Below are positions 51,928 to 61,797 of a DNA stretch of 64,000 nucleotides, in pieces. Under the pieces are notes generated by a model, which was not told the origin of the DNA, did not search any database, and worked only from the letters and a program-made list of their open reading frames with translations. The position numbers were made by a program, and so were the translations under genes. This DNA is from Bacteroidota bacterium (GTDB lineage: Bacteria > Bacteroidota > Rhodothermia > Rhodothermales > JANQRZ01), in assembly GCA_038746285.1 (NCBI GenBank), contig JBCDKT010000010.1, forward strand, positions 23,309 through 87,308. The letters run 5' to 3'. The number at the start of each line of letters is the position of its first letter. The first letter of the stretch is position 1.

Positions 51928-53217
51928 ATGCTCGACCTTCAGACCCTCCGCGGCGACCCCGAGCGCGTCCGCCAAGCCATGCGCGACAAAAACCTCGGCG
52001 ACCCGGCCAGCGTCGACCGCGTGCTCGACGTAGCCGAGCGGCGCCGCGCTGCCCAGACCGAGCTGCAAGAGGCCCAGACCGAACTCAACGCCTCGTCGAA
52101 GCAGATCGGTCAGCTCATGGGGGCCGGCAAGCGCGACGAAGCGCAGGCCCTCATCCAGCGGACGGGCGAGTTGAAGGAGCGCGTCAAGGAACTGGAGGAC
52201 GAACCTCGGCGGCTGGAAGACGAGCAGCGCCGCCTCCTGCTCGACATCCCCAACCTCCCTCACCCCAGCGTTCCCGTCGGCGGGGAGGACGCGAACGTGA
52301 TCGACGCCGAGGTCGGCGACAAGCCCGCCTTCGAGTTCGCGCCGAAGCCGCACTGGGAGCTCGCCGAGCAGCACGGCGGGACCGCGAGCGGTCCCATCGT
52401 CGACTTCGAGCGCGGGGCGAAGGTGACGGGCGCGGGCTTCCCGTTCTACGTTGGCCGGGGCGCGCGCCTGCAACGGGCACTCATCCAGCTTTTCCTCAAC
52501 CTCGCCACGGAGGCAGGCTACACCGAAGTCCAGCCGCCGCTTCTCGTCAACGAAGCCTCCGGCATCGGGACGGGCCAGCTTCCCGACAAGGAAGGGCAGA
52601 TGTACCAGGTTGAGCTAGACAGCCTCTTCCTCGTCCCGACCTCCGAGGTCGCGCTCGTCAACTACCGCCGGGGCGAAATCCTCGACGCGTCCGACCTGCC
52701 GGTCCGGTACACGGCTTACACGCCGTGCTTCCGGCGCGAGGCCGGGAGCTACGGCAAGGACGTGCGCGGCCTCAACCGGCTCCACCAGTTTGACAAGGTC
52801 GAACTCGTCGAGTTCTGCCACCCGGACGAGAGCTATGACCGACTGGAGGTGCTCCGCAAGGTCGCCGAGCGCGCGGTCCAGACGCTCGGCCTTCCCTACC
52901 GCCGCCTGGTCCTCGCCACCGGCGACATGGGGATGACCCAGACCAAGACGTACGACCTCGAGGTGTGGAGCGCCGGCCAGGAGCGCTGGCTCGAAGTCTC
53001 GTCGGTCAGCAACATCGAGGCCTACCAGGCGCGGCGGGCGAATATCCGGTTCCGCGACGAGAATGGCAAGCCACAGTTCGTCCACACGCTCAACGCGAGC
53101 GCCCTCGCTCTTCCCCGCATCGTCGCTGCTCTCCTGGAAAACAACCAGCAGGCCGACGGCTCGGTCGCGATCCCCGAAGCGCTGCGCGCCTACACGGGCT
53201 TCGACCAGATCGGATGA
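51928..53217 (+). CDS. serS: Seryl-tRNA synthetase
   Basis: 429 residues, normal size. The N-terminal coiled-coil arm (about 25-105) and class II motifs are clear: motif 2 FRREAGSYGKDVRGLNRLHQFDKVE and motif 3 LNASALALPRIVAALLENNQ. It charges tRNA-Ser. The ATG follows TTTTGACGG and ACCTTGCAAT, which could form a promoter (-35-like TTGACG at 51893) with very short leader. Cytosolic and essential. Confidence 0.97.
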   Translation: MLDLQTLRGDPERVRQAMRDKNLGDPASVDRVLDVAERRRAAQTELQEAQTELNASSKQIGQLMGAGKRDEAQALIQRTGELKERVKELEDEPRRLEDEQRRLLLDIPNLPHPSVPVGGEDANVIDAEVGDKPAFEFAPKPHWELAEQHGGTASGPIVDFERGAKVTGAGFPFYVGRGARLQRALIQLFLNLATEAGYTEVQPPLLVNEASGIGTGQLPDKEGQMYQVELDSLFLVPTSEVALVNYRRGEILDASDLPVRYTAYTPCFRREAGSYGKDVRGLNRLHQFDKVELVEFCHPDESYDRLEVLRKVAERAVQTLGLPYRRLVLATGDMGMTQTKTYDLEVWSAGQERWLEVSSVSNIEAYQARRANIRFRDENGKPQFVHTLNASALALPRIVAALLENNQQADGSVAIPEALRAYTGFDQIG

Positions 53218-53264
53218 AGCGGACCGCGTAGGGGTGACCGGCCGGTCGCCCCCACCGTGGACGA

Positions 53265-53711
53265 TCAGGCGGTATCGGGCTGCTTGAGGAGGTCTCGGAT
53301 CTCGGTCAGCAGTTGCTGGTCGGCGGTCAGTTCCGGCGCGGCCGGCTCCTCGGCGACCTCTTCCTCGGCCTCGCGCTTGAGGTTGTTGACCCACTTGACG
53401 AAGATGAATACCGCGAAGGCGACGATCAGGAACGAGATGACAGTGTTGATGAACACGCCCCAGCTCATCGTGACAGCGCCGGCGGCGGTGGCCGCTTCGA
53501 GCGTGGCGTAAGGGCCGGCGGGGTCGCCCTGTTTCAGCACGGTAAAGATATTGGCGAAGTCGACGTCGCCGAGGAGCAGGCCGAGCGGCGGCATGAGGAT
53601 GCCATCGACGAGGGCCTTGACGATCGTCCCGAAGGCTGCGCCGATGATGATGCCGACGGCCATGTCGACGACGTTGCCCTTGACGGCGAACTCTTTGAAC
53701 TCGTTCCACAT
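53265..53711 (-). CDS. mscL: Large-conductance mechanosensitive channel
   Basis: 148 residues. N-terminal amphipathic region and TM1 (WNEFKEFAVKGNVVDMAVGIIIGAAFGTIVKALVDGILMPPLGLLLG), a periplasmic loop, and TM2 (VFINTVISFLIVAFAVFIFVKWVNNLKRE), then an acidic cytoplasmic tail. This is a typical MscL, which opens on osmotic downshock. It is convergent with serS. Confidence 0.96.
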   Translation of the reverse strand: MWNEFKEFAVKGNVVDMAVGIIIGAAFGTIVKALVDGILMPPLGLLLGDVDFANIFTVLKQGDPAGPYATLEAATAAGAVTMSWGVFINTVISFLIVAFAVFIFVKWVNNLKREAEEEVAEEPAAPELTADQQLLTEIRDLLKQPDTA

Positions 53712-53981
53712 AGGAGGTTAGGGGCTGAGGTGGGTGATAGACAGCGCAGCGGGCACGCTACCCTTCCGACGCAGCAAGGTATTGATCTACTGTCACTTCT
53801 TCAAGGGGGCCGGGTATTTCGAAACGCGGGGGTCTTTAGCGCTTGCGGGGTGTCGTGCTGGCTGGCGATAGTCTCCGCCTATTAGACCGTGACTTTTCTA
53901 CCGGGCGGCAGCACCCGAAACAGGACTCAGCCCGGGTCTCGCTCGGGCGAATGCTTCCTCTGGGATTGCCTGCACGCCTGC

Positions 53982-55475
53982 ATGAATCGTCGCCGTTTCC
54001 TTTCGCTACCTACCGTTTCCGCATCGCCGGCGTTGGCCGAGGCGTCTGCGACGGCTGCGGGTGCGCCGCCGCCGGTCGCGGGCGGGCTGGAACCATTCGT
54101 TCCGTCCGCATCCGCACCCTGGGACGAGCGGAGGGCCTCTCACCTCCTGCGCCGCCTCGCCTTCGGGGTCGGCGTGCCGGACCTGAACGAGGCGCTCTTT
54201 CGCAGCCCGTCCGATGCCGTCGCCTTCTTCGTCCAGCAGGCGCTCGACCGGCCGCTGCCCGACACGCCGCCGTGGTACGACTCGGTCCCGAGCGGCAACC
54301 AAAACATCGACTGGCTCTACGAGTGGCAGGAGGGCTGGTACGCCGAGATGCGCGCCGGCGGCCTCCGCGAGAAGATGACCCTCTTCTGGCACGACCACTT
54401 CGCCACCGAGTCGAACGTCTACGGCCTCGCGCCCTACGCCTACCAGTACGTCACCCACCTCCGCGCCCACGCCCTCGGCAGCTTCCGCACGCTCCTGGAC
54501 GGCGTAGGCACGCTGCCCGCGATGCTGATCTACCTCGACGGGCGCTACAACGTGGCCGCCGATCCGAACGAGAACTACGCCCGCGAGCTGTGCGAGCTGT
54601 TCACGATGGGGATCGGGCACTACACGCAGGACGACATCGCCGAACTCGCGCGGGCGCTCACCGGCTGGCGCGTCAACGAGTCGACGCTCTCCTCCTACTT
54701 CGACGCGGCGCGCCACGACGACGGCCAGAAAACGATCTTCGGGCAGACCGGGCGGTGGGACTACGCCGGTGCCCTCGACCTCATCTTTGCGCAGCGCGCA
54801 CTCGAAACGGCCCGCCGCCTGTGCCGCAAGCTCTACGCGTGGTTCGTCTACGGCGTCCCGAACGAGTCGATCGTCAACCAACTCGCTGACCAACTGATCG
54901 CCGGGAGTTGGCAGATCGCGCCCGTCGTGCAGCGCCTGCTCTCGAGCGCGCACTTCTTCGACGAGGTGTTTATCGGAGCGCGGATCAAGGACCCGAGCGA
55001 GTTCCTCGTCGGGCTCGTGCGGGAACTGGACATCCAGCCCTCGGACGCGGTCTGGTCGTCCTACCGCGAGCTGGGGTTCGCGCTCGGCCAGGAGCTACTC
55101 AATCCGCCGAACGTGGCCGGCTGGACTGGCTACCGGACGTGGATCACAACCGGCACCGTCCCCGAGCGGCAGCTCGTTTCGAGCCGCGCCCTCTTCGGCG
55201 GCGGCCCCTTCGACGAGTACGACCCGCTTCCGCTCCTCGACCAGATCACGGACGCGACGAACGTCTACTCCATCGCCGACGACCTGCCAGCGTTCCTTCT
55301 GCCCGCCGCCGACTTCAGCGGCGAGGACCGCGACTACCACGTCGAGCTGCTCCTCGTCGGCGCGCCCTACTACGAGTGGCCGTTCCTGCTGCAGACCACG
55401 CCGGAGATCGCGCGCGAGCGCCTGCGGACGCTCCTCAACCACCTCGTTTCGCTCCCCGAGTTTCAACTGACGTAA
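53982..55475 (+). CDS. DUF1800 family secreted protein
   Basis: 497 residues with a Tat-like N-terminus (MNRRRFLSLPTV). DUF1800 hallmarks: HLLRRLAFGVGVPDLNEALF, REKMTLFWHDHFATE, NENYARELCELFTMGIGHYTQDDIAELARALTGWRV and RRLCRKLYAWFVYGVPNESIVNQLADQL. Usually paired with DUF1501, as here, 84 bp upstream. Its function is not known. An alternative start at 53889 is unlikely since it lacks the twin-arginine at its start. Confidence 0.88.
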   Translation: MNRRRFLSLPTVSASPALAEASATAAGAPPPVAGGLEPFVPSASAPWDERRASHLLRRLAFGVGVPDLNEALFRSPSDAVAFFVQQALDRPLPDTPPWYDSVPSGNQNIDWLYEWQEGWYAEMRAGGLREKMTLFWHDHFATESNVYGLAPYAYQYVTHLRAHALGSFRTLLDGVGTLPAMLIYLDGRYNVAADPNENYARELCELFTMGIGHYTQDDIAELARALTGWRVNESTLSSYFDAARHDDGQKTIFGQTGRWDYAGALDLIFAQRALETARRLCRKLYAWFVYGVPNESIVNQLADQLIAGSWQIAPVVQRLLSSAHFFDEVFIGARIKDPSEFLVGLVRELDIQPSDAVWSSYRELGFALGQELLNPPNVAGWTGYRTWITTGTVPERQLVSSRALFGGGPFDEYDPLPLLDQITDATNVYSIADDLPAFLLPAADFSGEDRDYHVELLLVGAPYYEWPFLLQTTPEIARERLRTLLNHLVSLPEFQLT

Positions 55476-55559
55476 TGAGGCACCGCGGTGCTTCGTCTGC
55501 CCGCCGCCTTGCGCGCAGCATACGGCCATCCTCGTTTCCTGACCGGTTCTACCTACTTC

Positions 55560-57191
55560 ATGTGTGATCACCACAGCCACCCTGCCCCTCCGACGCCGGC
55601 CGAGCGCGCGATTGCCCTCGAGCATGGGCGCGCCCACGACCGCGACCACGCTGCGTGGAGCCGCCGCGACTTCCTGACGCGGACCAGCGTCGCTGCCGGG
55701 GCCGCGCCGTTCCTGCTCGGCGGGCGGCAGGTGCAAGCGTTTGGGCATGCGCCGCTGCTGCAGCGCCTCGCTCGGCTGACGGGCAACCGTTCGCTCGTGA
55801 TCGTCCAGATGGCAGGCGGCAACGACGGGCTCAACATGATCGTTCCCGTCACGAACGACCGCTACTACCAGCTCCGCCCGACGATTGCGCTCTCCCGCGA
55901 CGAGACTGTCGCCCTCGACAGCGAGACCGGACTGCACCCGGCGATGGGCAGCCTCGAATCGCTCTGGGGCGACGGAAAGATGGCCGTCGTCCAGACCGTC
56001 GGCTACCCGTCGCACAACCTCTCGCACTTCCGCTCAACCGACATCTGGGCCTCCGGCAGCAGCGCCGACGACCAGGTCCGCACCGGGTGGACGGGCCGCT
56101 ACTTCGACCAGCGGTATCCCAACTACGCCTTCGAGCCGCCCGACTTCCCGGTAGCGATCCGCATCGGCGGGGCCACGTCCACGCTCACGCGCGGGGCGGA
56201 CCTCTCGATGGGCATGAGCCTCTCGAGCGCCCGCCAACTCTCCGACCTGGCCGAGGGCGGCGTGCTCTACGACGAGGCGGCGGTACCCCCCACCGCGCAC
56301 GGCGACGAGCTGAGTTTCATCCGCTCCATCTTCAACGCCTCGTTCCGCTACCGCGACGCCGTTGTGGAGGCGTCCGAGGCCGGTGCCAACCGCGTCGAGT
56401 ACCCAGACGACTCGTTCGCCGAGACGCTCGCGGTGATCGCCCGGCTCATCAAAGGCAACCTCGGAGCGCGGCTCTACGTGCTCCAGATCGGCGGCTTCGA
56501 CACGCACTCGAACCAGCTCGAACGCCACCAGGTCATCCTCGGCCGCCTCGCCGAGGGCATGACGGCGTTCTACGCTGACCTCGCCGCCGACAGCGCGGCG
56601 GACGACGTGCTCGCGATGACGTTCTCCGAGTTCGGGCGGCGCGTCGACCAGAATGGCTCGGCCGGGACCGACCACGGGACAGCAGCCCCGATGATGCTCT
56701 TCGGCGGCGGCGTCAACGGCGGCTTCTACGGCGACGCGCCCGACCTCCTCGACCTCGACAACGCTGGCAACCTGAAGCTCTCGGTCGATTACCGGCAGGT
56801 CTACGCGACGCTGCTCTCCCACTGGTTCGGGCTGACGTCGAGCGAGGCGAGTCAGGTGCTCTTCGACGACTTCGACACTCTGCCCTTCGTGGCCAACCCC
56901 GTCGACACAGAGAACGCGCCGGCCGCCCCCGACTTCGTGGTCGAGGGCAACTACCCGAACCCGTTCACCGCGCACACCACGATCCGCTTCCGCCTCGCCG
57001 AGGCCGGGCCGGTGCGCCTCCGCGTGCTCGACGTGCGCGGCCGGACGGTCGGCACGCTTGCCGACGGCCCTCACGCGGCAGGCGCTCACGCCCTGCGGTT
57101 CGACGCCCGCGACCTCCCGAGCGGGACCTACTTCTACCACCTCGACACGCGGCGCGGCGCGCAGAGCCGCCCGATGACTCTCGTCCGCTGA
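55560..57191 (+). CDS. DUF1501 family protein with type IX sorting domain
   Basis: 543 residues. Tat motif SRRDFLTRTS near 34-43. DUF1501 body: LVIVQMAGGNDGLNMIVPVTNDRYYQLRPTIAL, VGYPSHNLSHFRSTDIWASG, LQIGGFDTHSNQLERHQ and MTFSEFGRRVDQNGSAGTDHGTAAPMMLFGGGV. The last about 90 residues are a type IX sorting domain (GNYPNPFTAHTTIRFRL ... GTYFYHLDTRRG). DUF1501 is related to sulfatase-like phosphoesterases; no activity is established. It follows the DUF1800 gene. Confidence 0.9.
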   Translation: MCDHHSHPAPPTPAERAIALEHGRAHDRDHAAWSRRDFLTRTSVAAGAAPFLLGGRQVQAFGHAPLLQRLARLTGNRSLVIVQMAGGNDGLNMIVPVTNDRYYQLRPTIALSRDETVALDSETGLHPAMGSLESLWGDGKMAVVQTVGYPSHNLSHFRSTDIWASGSSADDQVRTGWTGRYFDQRYPNYAFEPPDFPVAIRIGGATSTLTRGADLSMGMSLSSARQLSDLAEGGVLYDEAAVPPTAHGDELSFIRSIFNASFRYRDAVVEASEAGANRVEYPDDSFAETLAVIARLIKGNLGARLYVLQIGGFDTHSNQLERHQVILGRLAEGMTAFYADLAADSAADDVLAMTFSEFGRRVDQNGSAGTDHGTAAPMMLFGGGVNGGFYGDAPDLLDLDNAGNLKLSVDYRQVYATLLSHWFGLTSSEASQVLFDDFDTLPFVANPVDTENAPAAPDFVVEGNYPNPFTAHTTIRFRLAEAGPVRLRVLDVRGRTVGTLADGPHAAGAHALRFDARDLPSGTYFYHLDTRRGAQSRPMTLVR

Positions 57192-57216
57192 CCGGCAGCC
57201 ACAACTGATTCTCGCC

Positions 57217-58233
57217 ATGTCCAAACGCCTGAGCACCTCACTCCTTTTCGCCGCCCTCCTTGTCGCCGGGTGCGACGCCGTCGGAGACGGAGACAGTCCC
57301 GACACTCCCATCGCCGGTGAGCCGATTTCCGAGGCTGCGGGCTATCCCGTGGTGGTGGACGAAGTGTGGGGCTTCGTCGATGCCCGCGGTAGCCTCCTCG
57401 TCCAGCCTCAGTTCGACTCGGCCGATGACTTCGCGGGCGGGTTCGCCGCCGTGCGCATCGGCCCGTTCTGGGGGTTCGTGAACGAAGGCGGCGCCGTCGT
57501 CGTCGAGCCGCAGTTCGACTTCGCCGGGCGCTTCGGCGACGGGCTGGCTCCTGTCCGCACGGTGGACGGCTGGGGCTTCATCGACGCCACCGGCGCGTTC
57601 GTCGTGGAGCCGCGGTACGACAACGCCCGGTCGTTCGCCGAGGGGCGCGCTGCCGTGCGCGACGGGCTCCGCTGGGGGTACATCGACGCCACCGGTGCCG
57701 TCGTCGTGGAGCCGCAGTTCGCTTCGGCCGGCGACTTCTCCGAGGGGCTCGCGCCGGTCGAGACGCTCGACGGCTGGGGCTACGTCGACCCGGCCGGGAG
57801 CCTGGTGATCGCCGCCACCTACGGCGAAGCCGGTGCCTTCAGCAACGGGCGCGCGCCCGTCCTGATCGGCGACGGATGGGGCTTTGTGGACACCCAGGGC
57901 AGCGTCCTCGTCAACCCCCGGTTCGACGCGGCCGGCTCGTTCGGCGGAGGCATCGCGCCGGTGCGCGTGGACGGGCGCTTCGGCTATGTGGACACGGCGG
58001 GCGACCTCACGATCACCCCCCAGTTCGACGAGGCCACGCCGTGCCAGCAGGGCCGCGCCGCCGTGCTCCTTGGCTCGCGGTGGAGCTACATCGACTGCGC
58101 CACCGGCCTCATCATCACCACGCCGCGCTTCTCGGCGGCCTTCCCGTTTCAGGGCATCGCCCGCGTCGAACTCGACCAGCGGATCGGCTACATCGACCGC
58201 AACGGAGACTACGTCTGGCAGCCCACCGAATGA
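57217..58233 (+). CDS. WG-repeat lipoprotein, paralogue 1
   Basis: 338 residues with lipobox (LLVAGC). About eight WG repeats of roughly 35-40 residues, each like VDGWGFIDATGAFVVEPRYDNARSFAEGRAAV. The repeats fold as beta units, and such proteins are usually cell-surface or periplasmic binding proteins. It starts 26 bp after the DUF1501 gene in the same direction, so they may form one operon. No catalytic residues. Confidence 0.88.
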   Translation: MSKRLSTSLLFAALLVAGCDAVGDGDSPDTPIAGEPISEAAGYPVVVDEVWGFVDARGSLLVQPQFDSADDFAGGFAAVRIGPFWGFVNEGGAVVVEPQFDFAGRFGDGLAPVRTVDGWGFIDATGAFVVEPRYDNARSFAEGRAAVRDGLRWGYIDATGAVVVEPQFASAGDFSEGLAPVETLDGWGYVDPAGSLVIAATYGEAGAFSNGRAPVLIGDGWGFVDTQGSVLVNPRFDAAGSFGGGIAPVRVDGRFGYVDTAGDLTITPQFDEATPCQQGRAAVLLGSRWSYIDCATGLIITTPRFSAAFPFQGIARVELDQRIGYIDRNGDYVWQPTE

Positions 58234-58283
58234 TAAGCGATTCGTCCTTGACGGCCGACAGCTACCCCAACCTCTCAACCGCT

Positions 58284-59303
58284 ATGAAACACTCCCTCTG
58301 GCTTTTGCTTTTCTTCCTGCCGCTCTGGACGGCGTGCGACTCTGCTGAGTCGGGCGACGCCGGGCCGGACATGCCGATCGGCGCAGACGCGGCCCCCAGC
58401 CTCTTCCCCATCGAACGCAGCGACCGCTGGGGCTACATCGACGCCGAAGGGCAGATCGTTGTGCAGCCCGAGTACTTCGCCGCCCTCGACTTCATCGGTG
58501 AAGTCGGACCGGTTCGGGGCCGCAGCAACGGCAGCAACTTCTGGGGCTACATCGACGCCGAGGGCACGCTCCGCTTCGACCTGCCCGTAGACGAGGCATT
58601 CCCCTTCGCCGAGGGCCTCGCGCGCGTGCGCATCGGCGGGCGGCACGGGTTCGTCGACACCGAGGGGCGCTATGCGATCAACCCGTACTTTGAGCAGGCG
58701 GACGACTTCTCCGGCGGCCTCGCCCGGGTCCGGCTGGGCGGACGCTACGGCTACATCGACCGCACCGGTGGCCTCGTGATCGAGCCCGAGTACTTGCAGG
58801 CCGAACCCTTCGCCGAAGGTCTCGCTCTGTTCGAGCAGGGCGACGAGTTCGGCTACCTCAGCCCCGACGGCGCGACGGCGATCGAGCCGCAGTTCGACCA
58901 GGCTCGCTCGTTCTCCGGTGGACTGGCCGCCGTCAAAGTCGGGGACAACTGGGGCTTCATCGACGACACCGGCAGCTTCCTGATCGACCCGCAGTTCATC
59001 AGCGCGGGTGACTTCGGCGACGGGCTTGCGCCGGTCCGCACGGAGAACCAGTGGGAGTACGTCGACTCGCAGGGGCAGCGCGTCCTCGGCCCTGCGTACG
59101 ACGAGGCGCGTCCCTTCGCCGAAGGCCGCGCCGCCGTGGCGGTAGAGGGCCAGTGGGGCTTTATCGACACCGCCGGCACGTTCGTCCGCAACCCTACCTT
59201 CGACGAGGTGGACGCGTTCCGGGGCGGCGTGGCCCGCGTGTGGATAGGCGAGCGGATGGGCTACATCGGACTGGACGGAGCCTACATCTGGCTCCCCGAG
59301 TAG
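58284..59303 (+). CDS. WG-repeat lipoprotein, paralogue 2
   Basis: 339 residues with lipobox (LPLWTAC). The same type of WG repeats, such as SDRWGYIDAEGQIVVQPEYFAALDF and GRYGYIDRTGGLVIEPEYLQAEPFAEGLALF. It is a diverged tandem copy of the gene at 57217, 50 bp downstream. Ends just before a strong terminator. Function unknown. Confidence 0.88.
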   Translation: MKHSLWLLLFFLPLWTACDSAESGDAGPDMPIGADAAPSLFPIERSDRWGYIDAEGQIVVQPEYFAALDFIGEVGPVRGRSNGSNFWGYIDAEGTLRFDLPVDEAFPFAEGLARVRIGGRHGFVDTEGRYAINPYFEQADDFSGGLARVRLGGRYGYIDRTGGLVIEPEYLQAEPFAEGLALFEQGDEFGYLSPDGATAIEPQFDQARSFSGGLAAVKVGDNWGFIDDTGSFLIDPQFISAGDFGDGLAPVRTENQWEYVDSQGQRVLGPAYDEARPFAEGRAAVAVEGQWGFIDTAGTFVRNPTFDEVDAFRGGVARVWIGERMGYIGLDGAYIWLPE

Positions 59304-59335
59304 CACACCCCGGATAGCAGACGCTACGCAACGAG

Positions 59336-59370
59336 AAGGGGGGTGCCTTGGCCAAGGCACCCCCCTTTTT
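59336..59370 (+). terminator. Intrinsic terminator after the WG-repeat genes
   Basis: GGGGGGTGCCTT and AAGGCACCCCCC with a GGCC loop, followed by TTTTT (59366-59370). It ends the rightward operon and may also stop the convergent acyl-CoA dehydrogenase transcript. Confidence 0.92.
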
Positions 59371-59388
59371 CGTGTCTAGAGCCTTCGC

Positions 59389-61431
59389 TTACGCCTTCTC
59401 GGGCGAGGGTGTGCTCTCCGGGTTCAGCGTCGCAGCCGCACCGTCGCCCGCGCTGCCGTCGCCTCCGGCGTAAGCGTCGCCGGGGAACTGCTTGACCGAC
59501 TCGGCCTGGACGGCCCGGCCGGTGCCTTTGGCCTCGGGAGCAGACTCGTGGATGTAGTAGTCGGCGTTGGGCTCGGTGTCGGTCAGCGCGTACTGGGCCT
59601 GCGCGGCCTCGACCATCGAGACGTCGGCGTTGCGGCTGAGGCCGCGGACGTTCTCGCGGATCTGGAGGTCGGCGAGGCGGAGGAAGTGGAGCGCCGCCGC
59701 CTTGTCGCGCTCGAAGGCGGCCCCGCGCTCGCCGGCCCGGAGCTGGCCGTCGAGCTTCGAGAGAACGCAGGCCCAGGCGTACATCAGCATCGCGTTGTCG
59801 GCGAGGCGCGCCTGCATCACCTGGCGCGTGACGATGGTTTCCTCCAGCCGCTTCGAGGTCAGCTTGAACTCGCGGCTGTGGGTCTGGACGTGCCGGGCGA
59901 GGAGGTCGGCCTGGCCCTGGAGCGCTGGGTGGAGCCGCTGCACGTTCGCCTTCGGGCGCTTCTTGCCGATGAAGATCTCAGCGGCCAGGGGCGTCCCCTT
60001 CTTGACGATGTCCGGGTTGACGGCGCTGGCCACGATCCGCTTGATGTTGTCGAGCGCGCCCGACTCCTCGTCCCACTCGACCGCGTTGAGCACGCCGAGC
60101 ATGTACTCCGCGAGCTGCTTGCCGCCGTAGGCGAAGACACACGACTGCATCACCTCGTTCGATCCTTCGACGATGCGGTGGATGCGGTTGTCGCGCCAGA
60201 GGCGGTCGTACTCGTTCTCGGTCACGTAGGCCTCGCCGCCCATGATCTGCATCCCGGCGTCGATGACCTCCCAGCCGTAGTGCGAGCAGAACACCTTGCA
60301 CGCGGCGGTCTCGACCATGATGTCCTTGTCGTGCCGGTCGAGGAAGCCGCACGTCATGTAGAGCATCGCGTCCATCGCGTAGCAGAGCGCGGCCATCTTG
60401 GCCACGTTCTGCTGGACGAGTTCGAACTCCGAGATCGGGCGGTTGAACTGGTAGCGCGTGCGGACCCACTTCGCGGCCTGGTCGCGCGCCTGCTTGGCTG
60501 CGCCCGTGACGCCTGCCGAGAGCGTGCAGCGCCCGTAGTTGAGGCACGTCAGCGCGACCTTCAGGCCCTGCCCCTCCTTGTGCATCCGCCGGGCGACGGG
60601 TACCTTCACGTCGTTGAAGCGGATGCGCGCCTGCCACGTCCCGCGGATGCCCGTCTTGGAGCGGTTCTTCTGGAAGATGTCTACGCCTTCCATGTCCGGC
60701 GTGACGATGAGCGCGGTGACGCCGGTCTTCGTCTTGCCCGTTTTGGGGTCGGTGAGTTCCTGCTTGGTCATCACGGTGAAGAGGCCCGCGAGCGCGCCCG
60801 ACGTGGACCACTTCTTCTCCCCGTTCAGGATGTAGTGCGTGCCGTCCTCGCTGAGCCGGCAGTAGGTCTCCTGGCCTGCGGCGTCGGAGCCGACCTGGGG
60901 CTCGGAGAGGCAGAACGCGGAGAGCTTCTCGCGCGCCACGAGGGGAAGGAGGTCCTTCTTCTGCTCCTCCGTCCCGAAGAGCATCAGCGCCTTGCAGCCG
61001 ATCGACTGGTGCGCCGAGACGACGACAGCCGTCGAGCCGCACGTCCGCCCGATCCGCTCCAGGATGCGGTTGTAGCTCGCCACGCCGAGGCCGAGGCCAC
61101 CGTACTCCTCCGGGATCGTCATGCCGAGCACGCCGAGGTCGAAGAGCCTTGCGATGGCCCACTCGGGGATCTCCTCTTCCTGGTCGATCTGGACTGTGGG
61201 GTGCTCGTTCTCGAGGTACTCGTCGAGCCGGGCCAGGAGGGCGTCACACGTAGCCTTCTCGTCTGCCGGGACCTGGGGGTAGGGGAAGACGAGGTCTTCG
61301 CGGATGCGGCCCCAGAACATGTTCTTGATGAAGCCCATCTCTTCGGGCTCCGGCCCCATCATGGTCTCGGCCTCCTGGATCATCTGCTGATCTTTGGCGG
61401 AGACGCCCTTCATCTGGGAAAGAATAGACAT
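59389..61431 (-). CDS. Acyl-CoA dehydrogenase with C-terminal extension
   Basis: 680 residues, larger than the usual 380-residue enzyme and comparable with VLCAD/ACAD9-type. FAD and substrate motifs: CLSEPQVGSDAAGQET, YILNGEKKWSTSGALAG, GIRGTWQARIRFNDVKVP, and YQFNRPISEFELVQQNVAKMA. The HRIVEGSNEVMQSCVFAYGGKQLAEYMLG segment carries the catalytic glutamate region. The last about 200 residues are helical. It oxidises long-chain acyl-CoA. ATG 61431 begins the natural N-terminus. No ETF genes are adjacent. Confidence 0.9.
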   Translation of the reverse strand: MSILSQMKGVSAKDQQMIQEAETMMGPEPEEMGFIKNMFWGRIREDLVFPYPQVPADEKATCDALLARLDEYLENEHPTVQIDQEEEIPEWAIARLFDLGVLGMTIPEEYGGLGLGVASYNRILERIGRTCGSTAVVVSAHQSIGCKALMLFGTEEQKKDLLPLVAREKLSAFCLSEPQVGSDAAGQETYCRLSEDGTHYILNGEKKWSTSGALAGLFTVMTKQELTDPKTGKTKTGVTALIVTPDMEGVDIFQKNRSKTGIRGTWQARIRFNDVKVPVARRMHKEGQGLKVALTCLNYGRCTLSAGVTGAAKQARDQAAKWVRTRYQFNRPISEFELVQQNVAKMAALCYAMDAMLYMTCGFLDRHDKDIMVETAACKVFCSHYGWEVIDAGMQIMGGEAYVTENEYDRLWRDNRIHRIVEGSNEVMQSCVFAYGGKQLAEYMLGVLNAVEWDEESGALDNIKRIVASAVNPDIVKKGTPLAAEIFIGKKRPKANVQRLHPALQGQADLLARHVQTHSREFKLTSKRLEETIVTRQVMQARLADNAMLMYAWACVLSKLDGQLRAGERGAAFERDKAAALHFLRLADLQIRENVRGLSRNADVSMVEAAQAQYALTDTEPNADYYIHESAPEAKGTGRAVQAESVKQFPGDAYAGGDGSAGDGAAATLNPESTPSPEKA

Positions 61432-61797
61432 GGTGCGGTTCGGTAGGTGATAGCGTAAGGAAAGCGCAGGAGGTACGCAGTGCCCGGAAGCGCTTCTGCC
61501 TCGAACGAGCGTGGCCCCCGTCGGGTCCAGCGGCGAAGAGAAATATCGTGTGAACGGGAACAGAGATACGACGGTGGGGAAGGTTGGTTCGGCGAGGAGC
61601 GCGCACGCGGCTGTCGGTCCCGCTGGATTCTCCGCCGTGCGGGAGGCCAGCCCTGTTCCTCTCGTTCTACTCATTCTCTCTATTCCTCACTTCCTCGCCC
61701 TCCGCTTCCTTCGCGCCGGCAACACCCGTCCCCCGCCGTACCGTCTTTTTTCGTTAATTACCGGTGTCCGTTCCGCTCATCCCCCCGAGGCTTCTCT
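61432..61797. other. Divergent intergenic region
   Basis: 366 bp between the divergent acyl-CoA dehydrogenase and LapA genes. No gene, repeat or RNA is recognised. AT-rich TCTTTTTTCGTTAATTACC at 61744-61762 is a possible promoter of the LapA gene. Confidence 0.4.

Noticed and set aside
53712..53981. Possible small RNA or gene between mscL and DUF1800
   Set aside because: No ORF with a family match and no strong hairpin with a T-run was found.
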